Part shown: positions 8,242 through 17,364 of the stretch, in pieces
How positions within the stretch are numbered: position 1 is the stretch's first letter
Layout: every line of letters begins with the position of its first letter
Made by a program: the position numbers and the translations under genes
Notes under the pieces: generated by a model
What the model saw: only the letters and a program-made list of their open reading frames with translations
Database searches by the model: none
What the model was told of the DNA's origin: nothing
NCBI GenBank assembly: GCA_002753335.1
Contig: PEAD01000013.1
Span: 19,796 to 83,795, forward strand
Direction: 5' to 3'
Source of the DNA: Nitrospirae bacterium MYbin3
GTDB lineage: Bacteria > Nitrospirota > Thermodesulfovibrionia > Thermodesulfovibrionales > Dissulfurispiraceae
DNA length: 64,000 nt

Positions 8242-9009
8242 TTATTGCGTCTGTGGTGCGGCAGCATTTGGGATATCATCCACAATTGTGCCGAGCGCCT
8301 CGGCCGCTTTGTAATAGTGTTCGAAGATGGCATGCGCTTCATCTTTTTTGGGCTTAATCTGGCCCGACTTGATAGTCAGCACCTTTTCAAATATTCCCTT
8401 TTCTATTCCAGACAAAGCCTGAAGGGTGTTCAGCACTTCAATCCGCTTTACAGGAGGCTCCTGTCCTTTTAAAAATATTAATGCTCTGAGAACCGGCATG
8501 ATTCCGGTAATGGAGCGCGATAAAAGCGTTGTGATTCGCTCATCGCTGCCGAGCGATGATATATAGTCCTGCCTGAGAGCTATAAGCCTTCTCTTCATCT
8601 CCTGCTCGCACTGGAGCCTTAAATAGGAACGCTCAATGGTTATGCCGGACAGAATGTCTTCACCATATACTGTGACATGTATTTGTTTCAGGTCGAGAAA
8701 CTCGACAGGGAAGACATCTAGCGACTGCATTATGTAGTCAGGAGTGAGCATAAGCGGGGCCGCGATTTTTTTCTTGCCGTATTTTGCACCGAGTGGGGCT
8801 AAAAATCTGGCGAAAGACAGATCCATGTTTTTTAAAATAACCAAACTATTTATATCTGAGGAATTATCATCAAAGTCAGGTGTTACGGAGCTTCCTACAA
8901 CATGGACAGAGTGGATACCGTGCCCGTAGTTTTTGATTATCTCGGATAAGAAAGGGGTCAGTCTTTCCGAAACCGATGGTTTGAGTGCATTCATATATAG
9001 CTCATTCAT
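8242..9009 (-). CDS. Nucleotidyltransferase-like protein
   Basis: A 255-residue soluble protein. Near residue 40 it has VVGSSVTPDFDDNSSDINSL, which fits the GS-x(n)-SD-x-D/N motif of nucleotidyltransferases. The second acidic residue is replaced by Asn (SDIN), so catalysis is uncertain. The C-terminal half is helical. The start at 9009 leaves 19 bases after the exporter gene. It sits between a DHA2 exporter and the TPM/LemA pair in one packed unit. Confidence 0.65.
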   Translation of the reverse strand: MNELYMNALKPSVSERLTPFLSEIIKNYGHGIHSVHVVGSSVTPDFDDNSSDINSLVILKNMDLSFARFLAPLGAKYGKKKIAAPLMLTPDYIMQSLDVFPVEFLDLKQIHVTVYGEDILSGITIERSYLRLQCEQEMKRRLIALRQDYISSLGSDERITTLLSRSITGIMPVLRALIFLKGQEPPVKRIEVLNTLQALSGIEKGIFEKVLTIKSGQIKPKKDEAHAIFEHYYKAAEALGTIVDDIPNAAAPQTQ

Positions 9010-9028
9010 AGTTAAAATTATATCATAC

Positions 9029-10558
9029 TCAATGCATTCCGGCCTGAGCCTCAGCATTTCCGCGCTTCATAATCCATACGAGTGGAAGAGTGATCAGCAT
9101 AACTGCGCTTACGAGGTAAAAGGCGTCATTGAACGCAAGCATCGATACTTGTCGTAAGAGTTCTTTGTAGATTATGCCGAGGCTGCTCATTTCGGCAGAG
9201 CCCTGATCCAAGCCATAATATTGAAAGAGCTGCGTGCTGTTTGAGGTTGCGATTTGGTAGTTTGTGTCAAAGGGTGTCAGGTGTTCCACAAGCCGGGATT
9301 GATGGAACTGTTGCCTGCGCGCTAATACTGTTGTGACAAAGGCCACCCCGAAGCTGCCGCCCAGATTTCTTAGAAGGTTGTAAATGGAGGTGGCGTTTGC
9401 CATCTGTTCTTTTGGTATGGTCGAAAGCGTTAGTGTGGTAAGCGGGATGAAGAGGAAGCCCATGCCTACGCCCAGGACTATCCTTGGCCAGAGGAGCGTG
9501 TAAAAGTCAGCGTGCAGATTGAACTGAGCCATAAGATAGACCGAATAAGCAGAGACTATAATCCCGAATGTCAGTAGGCCTTTGGGATTGACCTTTGTGA
9601 CCAGTCTGCCTGCTATGGGCATCGCGATGAGGGTCGCTATGCCTCCGGGGCCGAGCACCATGCCTGCGAGCGTGGCGGTGTATCCCATCAAGCTCTGCAG
9701 GAAGATAGGCAGCAGAACGATGCTTGCTAACAGGTTGAAGAACGCAAAAAACATTACGATATTGCCTGTTGTGAAGGAAAGATTTTTAAAGGTTTTTAAA
9801 TCAAGTATTGGATGTTCGGCAAAATATTCCACAATCAGGAATGCGGTGAGCGACAAGCTTGAGACCACGGTCATCCTGAAAATGAAATCTGAGGTAAACC
9901 AGTTTTCCTGCTGTCCCTTGTCCAGCACTATCTGGAGGCTGCCGAGGCCCACCGCAAGCAGGATGAGGCCCCAGTAATCTATTTTCATTTTCATCTTCTT
10001 CATGTATGGAGGGTCTGATATAAAAAACATCACCATTAAAATCGAGATTATGCCAAATGGGATATTGACGAAGAATATCCAGTGCCACGACCAGTTGTCC
10101 GTAATCCATCCGCCGAGAAGCGGGCCTACTATGGGGCCGAACATTATGCCCACGCCGAATACAGCCATGGCTATACCGTGCTGCTGAGGCGGGAATGTTT
10201 CAAGCAGTATTGACTGAGATATCGGCTGCATGGCGCCGCCGCCTATGCCCTGAAGTATCCTGAAAAAGATAAGGCTTTGCAGGTTCCAAGCAGAGCCGCA
10301 AAGAAATGAGCTTACGGTGAAAAGCGTTATCGAGAATATAAGGTATCTTTTCCTTCCGAACATTCTGCTGAGCCAGCCGGTCATGGGGATTATGATTGCA
10401 TTGGATACGAGGTAAGAGGTTATGGACCATGTTGCTTCGTCTATTCCGGCTGAGAGGCTGCCTCGTATGTGGTCTAGCGCGACATTCACTACCGAGGTAT
10501 CTATTATCTCGATAAGCGTGGGCAGCATGACGGTCAATGCAATAATCCATTTGTTCAT
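9029..10558 (-). CDS. DHA2-family MFS drug exporter (EmrB-like)
   Basis: A 509-residue inner-membrane protein with about 14 hydrophobic segments, the size and pattern of EmrB/QacA. Segment 1 carries the family motif DTSVVNVAL, and the loop has GWLSRMFGRKRYL. It exports drugs or metabolites using the proton gradient. No EmrA-like adaptor is adjacent, which is unusual for a Gram-negative EmrB; the RND operon at 45-51 kb has its own adaptor. It begins one base after the upstream stop. Confidence 0.93.
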   Translation of the reverse strand: MNKWIIALTVMLPTLIEIIDTSVVNVALDHIRGSLSAGIDEATWSITSYLVSNAIIIPMTGWLSRMFGRKRYLIFSITLFTVSSFLCGSAWNLQSLIFFRILQGIGGGAMQPISQSILLETFPPQQHGIAMAVFGVGIMFGPIVGPLLGGWITDNWSWHWIFFVNIPFGIISILMVMFFISDPPYMKKMKMKIDYWGLILLAVGLGSLQIVLDKGQQENWFTSDFIFRMTVVSSLSLTAFLIVEYFAEHPILDLKTFKNLSFTTGNIVMFFAFFNLLASIVLLPIFLQSLMGYTATLAGMVLGPGGIATLIAMPIAGRLVTKVNPKGLLTFGIIVSAYSVYLMAQFNLHADFYTLLWPRIVLGVGMGFLFIPLTTLTLSTIPKEQMANATSIYNLLRNLGGSFGVAFVTTVLARRQQFHQSRLVEHLTPFDTNYQIATSNSTQLFQYYGLDQGSAEMSSLGIIYKELLRQVSMLAFNDAFYLVSAVMLITLPLVWIMKRGNAEAQAGMH

Positions 10559-10559
10559 C

Positions 10560-11804
10560 TTAAGATTTTTTTATCAGTTCAAAAAGCAATACGTCTATTT
10601 CATCAATAAGCTCTTTGAATCTTCCACCGTAGCTTTTGGATGAAGAAAACAGGTTTGTGCGCAGGGCTTGAATTTCTGGGTCGCTGCATTTCTCATAGGT
10701 GATGTGGCCCTGCTGCATAGCCATACGTTCTTTAAAAAGCAGCGTCTTGGCGTCTTTGACAAAGGGTATAAGCAGGCTGCGCAGTCTTGCAATGCGTTCT
10801 ACATAATCCTGAGAAGCCGGCTTTTTGTTTTCTATCTCTGATGAAATCTCTTTCAGAAGCATGTATAGCGTGCAGTATTCCAAGCCGCGCACACCTCTTC
10901 GCCACTGAAGGAGCATCGGGTTTCTCCAGAACCATAAGAAGTTTCTTTCGCCGAATTCGATCAGGTGTTTTGCTATTGCTTCGAGTCTTGAAATATCATG
11001 TTGTTTTAAACTGCTGATAGTCGATGAGGTTTCATCATTTTTATTGTTTGCAGAGGCTTCTGTTTCTGCAAGGTGCTGCCAAAGATTTTTTAATATGATG
11101 ATACCGTTATCATCGCCGGGGCTGTCGAAATGCACAAGAGACAGAACAACTTTCCCTGAACCGTAAGCTCCTTCTACCACAGCAGGTTCTCCGGTAAGTC
11201 TTGCTGGATTAAGGTTGATGCCGTAAATCTCTTCGAATCGTTTCCATTCCTCGTTCGAAGCCACATCTCCAACATTGATGTCAGAGCTGAACGCATCAGG
11301 CATAGCTTCGCTGTAAGATGCAATTGTCTTGATCGAGTCATCAGCAGCAACGAACTGCGAAGGCCACCATGCATGAAATACTTTGTCTTTTAGCCCCTGC
11401 AAGATTTTATGTTCGCTTGTGTTCAGTCGTATCTTGCCGCTGAAGCTGGGCACCCTGTCTTTGGTCGGCATTCTGTTTATGTTTGCGATACCGATGCCGT
11501 CAAGGGTTGCGAGACCTGCTCCTCCGCAAAAACCGAGGTAATTTCCGCCCGAGCTTACAAAGCTACGTATAGCTTCGGCCCCTTCATCGCCTAGGGTTTT
11601 AAGTTTGTTTGAAGCCCAGCCTCCCGGCACAAACAGCATCCGGTAATTTGAAAGCACGCCTTTTTTGATGTCATCAGATCTTATGATATTGAACGGGAGT
11701 GAGGCTCTTTTCAAGGCCCGGACAGACATAATTCCCCACAAGAACGACTCATCCCATAGCAGGGCTGCGGCTGTTTTATCGTGTTTGTTTGAGTTTTGCT
11801 TCAT
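10560..11804 (-). CDS. BPL_N-type glutamine-amidotransferase-like protein
   Basis: A 414-residue protein. The first ~240 residues have the class-I amidotransferase-like fold of the biotin-protein-ligase N-terminal (BPL_N) family: MLFVPGGWAS, then the nucleophile elbow GNYLGFCGGAG. The remaining ~170 residues are helical and unrecognised. The start at 11804 lies inside the end of the cbiG-cbiH gene (29-base overlap). BPL_N proteins lack a firm function; partnership with the downstream exporter is suggested only by packing. Confidence 0.78.
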   Translation of the reverse strand: MKQNSNKHDKTAAALLWDESFLWGIMSVRALKRASLPFNIIRSDDIKKGVLSNYRMLFVPGGWASNKLKTLGDEGAEAIRSFVSSGGNYLGFCGGAGLATLDGIGIANINRMPTKDRVPSFSGKIRLNTSEHKILQGLKDKVFHAWWPSQFVAADDSIKTIASYSEAMPDAFSSDINVGDVASNEEWKRFEEIYGINLNPARLTGEPAVVEGAYGSGKVVLSLVHFDSPGDDNGIIILKNLWQHLAETEASANNKNDETSSTISSLKQHDISRLEAIAKHLIEFGERNFLWFWRNPMLLQWRRGVRGLEYCTLYMLLKEISSEIENKKPASQDYVERIARLRSLLIPFVKDAKTLLFKERMAMQQGHITYEKCSDPEIQALRTNLFSSSKSYGGRFKELIDEIDVLLFELIKKS

Positions 11805-13518
11805 ATCCGCGCGGGGTGATAATGCGATTGTTCCAGACAAGTGTTTTTGAATTCCCGATAATGACCGTGGTCTGCATGTCTATTTCGTGCGAAAGCATAT
11901 CATTGAGGTTTGTAATCACAACACTCTCATCAGGCCTCATTGCGGCTTTTACTATTCCGACAGGAGTGCTTTTGCTTCTGTGCTTCATTATTATATCTCT
12001 TGCGATGTTTATGTGCTCAACTCTTCCCCTGCTTTTGGGGTTGTAGAGGACTATTACGAAATCCGCGGCAGAAGCGGCTTCGAGCCGCTTCTCGATCAGC
12101 CCCCAATTTGTCAGTCTGTCCGAGAGGCTTATGCAGGCGAAGTCATGCATTAAAGGCGCGCCAAGTCTTGATGCGCATGCGTTCAATGCCGAGATGCCCG
12201 GTATTACTTCAACAGGAAGGTCGGCTGCATTTTTTTCTTTCAGTATTTCTAAAGTGAGTCCTGCCATCGCATAAATGCCGGGATCCCCTCCGCTTATCAC
12301 CGCCACCTTTTTGCCTTCCAAAGCAAGCTCTACCGCTTTTCGGCAGCGTTCGGTCTCTTTTGTCATTCCTGTAGAATGGATTTCTTTAGAGCGCAGCAGT
12401 TGAGGTATGAGTTCAAGGTAGGTGTCGTAGCCGACAATGGCATCGGCCTTTCGTATCGCGTTCTGCGCGTAAGGCGTTATGTGGTCTATGCCTCCGGGGC
12501 CTGTACCAACTATAAATATTGCCCCGGGTTGAAATAGCCGCGCCTGTTTGCCGGACGACTCAGCTATTGCGATAGTAACATTTCCCATTTTTTGCTTTGT
12601 CACGACAAGGCTGTCTGTGTCTGAAGCTAATAAAGCTGCCGGTTCAGAAACGGCGTATGCGCCGGTGGCTTTGAACACCGTCTTCGATTTTTTGATGCCC
12701 TTTACGGAGTTTAGCTCTTCCGGCCGGAAGCTATGTACAGGCAGATTGTATTTTTTTGCAAAGGCGGCGAGTCCCGGTTCCTTGGCCTTAATATCGATAG
12801 TTGCTGCGGCGCTGACCGAGAGAAAAGAAAGGTTGTTTTCTTCGATCACTTCCCAAACCGCACTTTCAATCTCATCCATGGATGTCCCGCTGTTGCAGCC
12901 TATGCCTATTATCAAATTTTTGGGCCTGAGGTATAGCTGATCTTTTGCCCTGCAGCCGCAGTTGGCAATGGTTTTCTTGTTGGTAATGAGTAGGTCTGCA
13001 AAGCGAGGTTCTGCATTGAGAAAATCTTCCGGAAGCTTTATATCAATTTCGGAATATACACGAAGGGTTCCGCTGTTCAGGAACCTGACAGCTGTTTGAG
13101 GAAGTTTGTCCCACTCTTCAATTATCAGGTTGTTTTCGGCAGCCCACAAATCAAGGGAGGGGAGATTGTTTGCGTCAGATGCGGTTGTCACAACAGCTTC
13201 TGCACAGAGATAACCCGCAAGCTCTTGGGTGAATCTATTTGCGCCGCCTAAATGGCCGCTTAAAAGGCTCACCACATGATTACCCGCCTCATCCAGCACG
13301 AGCACAGCCGGGTCTGTTCGCTTGTCCTTGATAAAAGGCGCAATCGTTCTTACAACAATACCGCTTGCCATGATAAACACAAGTGCTTTTGTATTTTCCC
13401 ATAGATTTTCAACCGATTCAGCATTGAATTTAATAACCTCTGCATCAGGATAAAATCCTTTTATCTTTTGGGCGAGGGTGAGGCCTTTGTTGGTTATATA
13501 AAAAATTGCTATGGACAT
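11776..13518 (-). CDS. cbiGH: CbiG-CbiH fusion (cobalt-precorrin 5A hydrolase / precorrin-3B C17-methyltransferase)
   Basis: A 580-residue bifunctional enzyme of anaerobic cobalamin synthesis. Residues 1 to about 330 are CbiG (LSGHLGGANRFT and LIIGIGCNSGTS motifs), which opens the delta-lactone of cobalt-precorrin-5A. Residues from about 336 to the end are a SAM methyltransferase of the CbiH/CobJ type (IFIVGTGPGG, VISGGDPGIYAMA, IPGISALNACASRLG). The two act close together in the pathway, and fusions are known in several phyla. No other cbi/cob gene is visible here. First gene of the six-gene minus-strand run. Confidence 0.93.
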   Translation of the reverse strand: MSIAIFYITNKGLTLAQKIKGFYPDAEVIKFNAESVENLWENTKALVFIMASGIVVRTIAPFIKDKRTDPAVLVLDEAGNHVVSLLSGHLGGANRFTQELAGYLCAEAVVTTASDANNLPSLDLWAAENNLIIEEWDKLPQTAVRFLNSGTLRVYSEIDIKLPEDFLNAEPRFADLLITNKKTIANCGCRAKDQLYLRPKNLIIGIGCNSGTSMDEIESAVWEVIEENNLSFLSVSAAATIDIKAKEPGLAAFAKKYNLPVHSFRPEELNSVKGIKKSKTVFKATGAYAVSEPAALLASDTDSLVVTKQKMGNVTIAIAESSGKQARLFQPGAIFIVGTGPGGIDHITPYAQNAIRKADAIVGYDTYLELIPQLLRSKEIHSTGMTKETERCRKAVELALEGKKVAVISGGDPGIYAMAGLTLEILKEKNAADLPVEVIPGISALNACASRLGAPLMHDFACISLSDRLTNWGLIEKRLEAASAADFVIVLYNPKSRGRVEHINIARDIIMKHRSKSTPVGIVKAAMRPDESVVITNLNDMLSHEIDMQTTVIIGNSKTLVWNNRIITPRGYEAKLKQTR

Positions 13519-13658
13519 GTTAGTTTGTACCCACGATACTTTGCCTTTTCACTGGATTTTATTTGAATGATTTGCTTCCAGTAATTTTACCACAAAAAAA
13601 ATATTGTGAAGACGGACTATTGTATAATCTTATTAGCAGCCATATGGTGAGGGTTCTT

Positions 13659-14000
13659 ATGAGAATGAAGCTACTTATGTTTGCTGTAATTGTATGCCTG
13701 CTTATATCTGCTGGAATTTGCGCTGCTGCTAAAAACAAATATATTGACCCTCGCGCTTGCTCTATAAAAATAACCAGCAATCCCTCAGGAGCAAAAATCT
13801 ATGGGAGCGGCATTCGTTTGCAAAACAGAACACCATATACAATGGCCGATCTGGTGCCGGGCAGTTATAAAATAGAGTTAATCAAGGACGGATATAAGGA
13901 ATACAAAACCACCGTAAAAGTGGCTGCAGGAGAAGAAGCTGAAGTAAATGCAGTCCTTGAGAAAGTGACAGATACAGAAAATATTAATGCAGACAGATAA
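13659..14000 (+). CDS. Exported PEGA-domain protein
   Basis: A 113-residue protein: a signal peptide (MRMKLLMFAVIVCLLIS, cut near ICAAA) followed by one PEGA domain (IKITSNPSGAKIYGSG, then YKIELIKDGYKEYKTTVKV). PEGA domains are small beta modules of surface proteins. The start at 13659 has GTGAGGG upstream; longer starts would place non-signal sequence before the signal peptide. A TATAAT at 13623-13628 fits a -10 box, with a poor -35. Confidence 0.8.
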   Translation: MRMKLLMFAVIVCLLISAGICAAAKNKYIDPRACSIKITSNPSGAKIYGSGIRLQNRTPYTMADLVPGSYKIELIKDGYKEYKTTVKVAAGEEAEVNAVLEKVTDTENINADR

Positions 14001-14257
14001 GTGAAATATAGCTGCAAATAGTTGATCAGGTTTTCTCAAAACTCTTTACAAAAACTTTACCAAAAGTTAACCTTATACTTACCTCTCGTTCTGTTAAGCT
14101 CCATATAGTCCTGTTCTAGTTTCTTTGCACCTTTCAAGAGGTGCGGGGTCACTTTTTCCTATCGGTAGTTTTGCTTTCTTGGGGGGTATTCATACCGGCG
14201 TCATTATAAACCGCAGTAGAATTAATGAAGCTGCCGAAACCGCTTCTGGGGAGAAAA
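14001..14257 (+). other. Intergenic leader with a hairpin, function unknown
   Basis: This 257-base gap upstream of the ankyrin lipoprotein holds no convincing gene. A hairpin at 14127-14144 (GCACCT / AGGTGC) is followed by a T/C-rich stretch. A second G-run (GGGGGG near 14181) lies before TATTCATACC. I could not match it to a riboswitch class. Confidence 0.3.
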
Positions 14258-15796
14258 ATGAAAACCTTATTTTCGATCACCATCGTCACTATCCTGTTTT
14301 TGTCTGGATGCGCTACCCCCTATGAACTTCATAGCGCTGCTGTCCTTGGTTATGAAAACAGGGCAGAGAGCTTGATCGCAAAGGGGGCCAATGTGAATGA
14401 ATGGGACAGAGGCGGTAACACTCCCCTGATGCATGCTGTTTCGCAAGGCAAAGCAAAGATCGCAAAGTTGTTAATTGACAATGGCGCCAACATGAATGTC
14501 AGATACAGTGACGGCAATACACTTCTTTGTACTGCAATCATTCTTGGTTATACAGAAATTACCAATATGCTCATCTCCAAAGGCGCTGATGTGAATGCTA
14601 GGACCACAAACGGCATTCACACTCCCCTTAGTTGGGCGATCCATAAAGAGAATATAAAAGTCGCAAAGCTGCTCATTGAGAAAGGCGCAGATGTAAATGA
14701 CAGGAAGAGTATCGGCGGCAACACCCATCTAATGAGTGCAGCCTATTTAAGCAACATAAAGGTCGCAAAGTTGCTCATTGACAACGGTGCCGATGTGAAT
14801 GCCGAGAATCGTGGCTGGACTCCTCTGATGTTCGCAAAAACTAAAGAAATGGCCAATTTTCTTATCTCAAACGGCGCCGATATGAATGCCCGACTTAGTG
14901 ATGGGAGAACTGCTGAAGAGATTTGTCTTAATAATATTAGGAGCCATGAGCTTGCACAACAGCAGGAGGCAGAACAGAAACAGCAGCAGGATGCTGCACG
15001 GCAGCGCCAGCAAGAGGAGGCCGCACAGCAACAGCAACAACAAGCATCGAGTAATCAGGGGAGTTCAGGCGGTGGCTCAGGCTTTGTAGGCTCGTTGTTC
15101 AATGCGTTCGGTGCAGGTGCTATGAATAACGTCGCCAGCAAGATTCGGGCAGAAAATACGATAGGCAGCCGCATAATGGGCGATACCATGTCCAGCATGG
15201 CAAACAAGGTTGCCAATAATGATACGTCTTCGACTGTTGGCGGCGGGGTTGGCGACACGGTTTTTAAGGGCACAATGAACAGTCTTCTTGATAAGCAGGA
15301 CAGTGTGATGCAAAGCATTCCGGGCAGTTCAGGATTGAAAATGGCTTCGCAGGCATACACAAATACAATTCGTGATGAAGTTGACAGAAAAGTTCAGCAG
15401 CGCCAACAAACAGAGACTTATGCAGAAAATAACAGCTCAGGTGAAAGCAATACACAGTCCGACTGTTTAAATAGACTGTCCGGCGCTTGGGAACATCCGG
15501 TTGGGGGCAGATGGGAGTTTCAAGACAATAAAGCCCGGATGGTTTTAAATGCAAGGAACTATGGCTCAGCAGCCAAGCAGATCACCGAAATGGCGATCTT
15601 TGCCTGTGAAGGCAGCACCATGAAATACAAGCTGGTGCGTGCTGCTTTAATCAACACAGTTGATCCCAGCATGGCCTATGACAAAACACCGGCCAATACA
15701 CCGAATTTGCCTAAATGGTCCAAGACGCACACGCAGGCATACTCAATCTCGGGCAATGCCTTGAAGTTTGGAAATTATACCTACATGAAGCAATAG
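14258..15796 (+). CDS. Ankyrin-repeat lipoprotein
   Basis: A 512-residue protein with a lipoprotein signal peptide and lipobox LSGC. About six ankyrin repeats follow (about 25-215), with repeated LLI-x-x-GA-x-VN units such as KLLIDNGADVN. Then come a Gln-rich linker (about 230-265) and a Gly/Ser/Asn-rich region. The C-terminal domain (about 405-512) has GAWEHPVGGRWEF and ends QAYSISGNALKFGNY. The start at 14258 follows GGGGAG and begins the signal peptide directly. The C-terminal domain resembles that of the next gene. Probably an outer-membrane or surface protein for protein-protein contacts. Confidence 0.8.
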   Translation: MKTLFSITIVTILFLSGCATPYELHSAAVLGYENRAESLIAKGANVNEWDRGGNTPLMHAVSQGKAKIAKLLIDNGANMNVRYSDGNTLLCTAIILGYTEITNMLISKGADVNARTTNGIHTPLSWAIHKENIKVAKLLIEKGADVNDRKSIGGNTHLMSAAYLSNIKVAKLLIDNGADVNAENRGWTPLMFAKTKEMANFLISNGADMNARLSDGRTAEEICLNNIRSHELAQQQEAEQKQQQDAARQRQQEEAAQQQQQQASSNQGSSGGGSGFVGSLFNAFGAGAMNNVASKIRAENTIGSRIMGDTMSSMANKVANNDTSSTVGGGVGDTVFKGTMNSLLDKQDSVMQSIPGSSGLKMASQAYTNTIRDEVDRKVQQRQQTETYAENNSSGESNTQSDCLNRLSGAWEHPVGGRWEFQDNKARMVLNARNYGSAAKQITEMAIFACEGSTMKYKLVRAALINTVDPSMAYDKTPANTPNLPKWSKTHTQAYSISGNALKFGNYTYMKQ

Positions 15797-15826
15797 AAAT
15801 AACTGGACAACATGGTAAAGGAGAAA

Positions 15827-17308
15827 ATGAAAAATTCGTTATCTTTAGCAATATTTGTTTCAGCCATTGTTGTGTTGGTGTTTGGTGGGTGTGACAGAAA
15901 CCGCACTGCCCATAACCGGATCGAGGCGCTGACTGCCACGGCGCAGTCTGATGGTACGCTTTATTTCACCGGAAAGTATCAAGGTGATGCGGTGCGTTTC
16001 TCTTATCATGGACCTATCGGACAGGGCAAATGGTACGTTTATAGCGGCACTCCGGGCAACCGAACACGGGCCACCATCAGCGACAAAGGCGGCCTGCAGG
16101 AGATTCTGTCGGTGGATAAGGGCGAGCGAATGACGGTCAACTATGTCGGCAATAAACGTATCGAATACCGCAACTACTCAAGCGCAGGGAAGTTCGTGTT
16201 TGGATCGGTGCTTTATCCGAAAGGCAATAAATGGATGCAGGGATTGATGTTTACGGAGGCGTTTGCGGGCTATGACAATCTTGTCAATGTCACAGACGTA
16301 ACAGCGCAAGTGACCAGAGACTTGGCCAATACGAACAAATCTATTTCCAAAGCTGCGGCCGGGTTTGATCTTATTCCTACAGCCTACGCAGCTAATTGCG
16401 ACAACGGATGCAGGACGTTTGCCGGAGTTGTTTGGGATATGGCAAAAACAGTAGGCTGGAACGGCTTGACCACGATGACCGGAATTGCCGCGGCCACTCT
16501 TGGAGCTGCAGAAACCGGCACGGTGATAACAACTGTGGGTGGGGCCGTAATTGAAGGAGCTGTTGCCGCACTTTCATCACCCGTTGTTGTGGGCGTTATA
16601 ATCGGTTCTCTTGCCTATGACAAGAAGGACATAATAAAAGAAAAGTTCAACAATATCGCTGCGGTAGTCAGCGCTTTTGCCGGAAATGAGCGCAATAATA
16701 TTCAGATCACCGATTCCGCACCCTCAAAAGAGAATTCCGATGATTACAAGGCATTTTCAAGCCCGACTTCTTTCAGCACTATAGCTTCCCCGGTTGTGCC
16801 GGAGACAAAAACAGCATCGAAAACTCCAGCAATAGCAAAGGTGCCCGAAACAACAAAGACCCAGACAACAGTCCAGGCTTCGATTAAAACTCCATCTAAA
16901 ACTCCATCTAAAACTCCATCTAAAACTCCGGTTACGGCTTCACTACCGGCTCCAAAGAATTTCACCGCAACCGGCAGCGAAACGACAGTCAATACCAAAA
17001 CTCGCAGGGGCAACGACCCTGAACTTATCGGCACATTCAAGGGATTAAGCAAAAATGCTATGGGTAGAAAAATGATATTCTCCGGAAACGAACTGGTTAT
17101 CTCTATCAGTGAATGTTCTGTGAGATCTTCCTATGTGACAACGATGATTGATGGGATCAAATACATAACGCAAACGTCGTTATCAGACAGTCCGCCCTCT
17201 TGCGGCGGCGCTATGGGCATAAAATACGCAGCGTCATACAGCATATCCGGCAGCACTCTTACCATCACAAATACAAATGAAGTCACAACCGTGTATGAAA
17301 GGCAGTAG
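15827..17308 (+). CDS. Lipoprotein with glycine-zipper-like segment and lipocalin-like C-terminus
   Basis: A 493-residue protein with a lipoprotein signal peptide (lipobox FGGC). An N-terminal beta region (about 30-140) is followed by two hydrophobic Gly/Ala-rich segments (about 200-260) that could insert in a membrane. A Thr/Pro/Lys-rich linker with KTPS repeats precedes a C-terminal beta domain (about 400-493) with YSISGSTLTITN. That ending echoes the upstream lipoprotein, so the two may form a paralogous or partner pair. The ATG at 15827 is taken because AAAGGAG lies 3 bases before it; an ATG at 15812 lacks one. Function unknown. Confidence 0.7.
   Translation: MKNSLSLAIFVSAIVVLVFGGCDRNRTAHNRIEALTATAQSDGTLYFTGKYQGDAVRFSYHGPIGQGKWYVYSGTPGNRTRATISDKGGLQEILSVDKGERMTVNYVGNKRIEYRNYSSAGKFVFGSVLYPKGNKWMQGLMFTEAFAGYDNLVNVTDVTAQVTRDLANTNKSISKAAAGFDLIPTAYAANCDNGCRTFAGVVWDMAKTVGWNGLTTMTGIAAATLGAAETGTVITTVGGAVIEGAVAALSSPVVVGVIIGSLAYDKKDIIKEKFNNIAAVVSAFAGNERNNIQITDSAPSKENSDDYKAFSSPTSFSTIASPVVPETKTASKTPAIAKVPETTKTQTTVQASIKTPSKTPSKTPSKTPVTASLPAPKNFTATGSETTVNTKTRRGNDPELIGTFKGLSKNAMGRKMIFSGNELVISISECSVRSSYVTTMIDGIKYITQTSLSDSPPSCGGAMGIKYAASYSISGSTLTITNTNEVTTVYERQ
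16885..16929 (+). repeat. 12-bp tandem repeat encoding KTPS
   Basis: The unit TAAAACTCCATC occurs three times exactly (16885-16896, 16897-16908, 16909-16920), followed by a partial copy to 16929. It is in frame and encodes KTPS repeats in the lipoprotein linker. Because the unit is a multiple of three, copy-number change would alter linker length without a frameshift. Confidence 0.9.
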
Positions 17309-17364
17309 TACCGTATCAGGATTGGAGCTGGCGATACCTGCAGCCACTTTTTTTTGAGGCCCTT

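Noticed and set aside
14001..14257. Riboswitch (c-di-GMP or similar) upstream of the ankyrin lipoprotein
   Set aside because: The hairpin lacks the conserved core of c-di-GMP-I, c-di-GMP-II or other classes I know.
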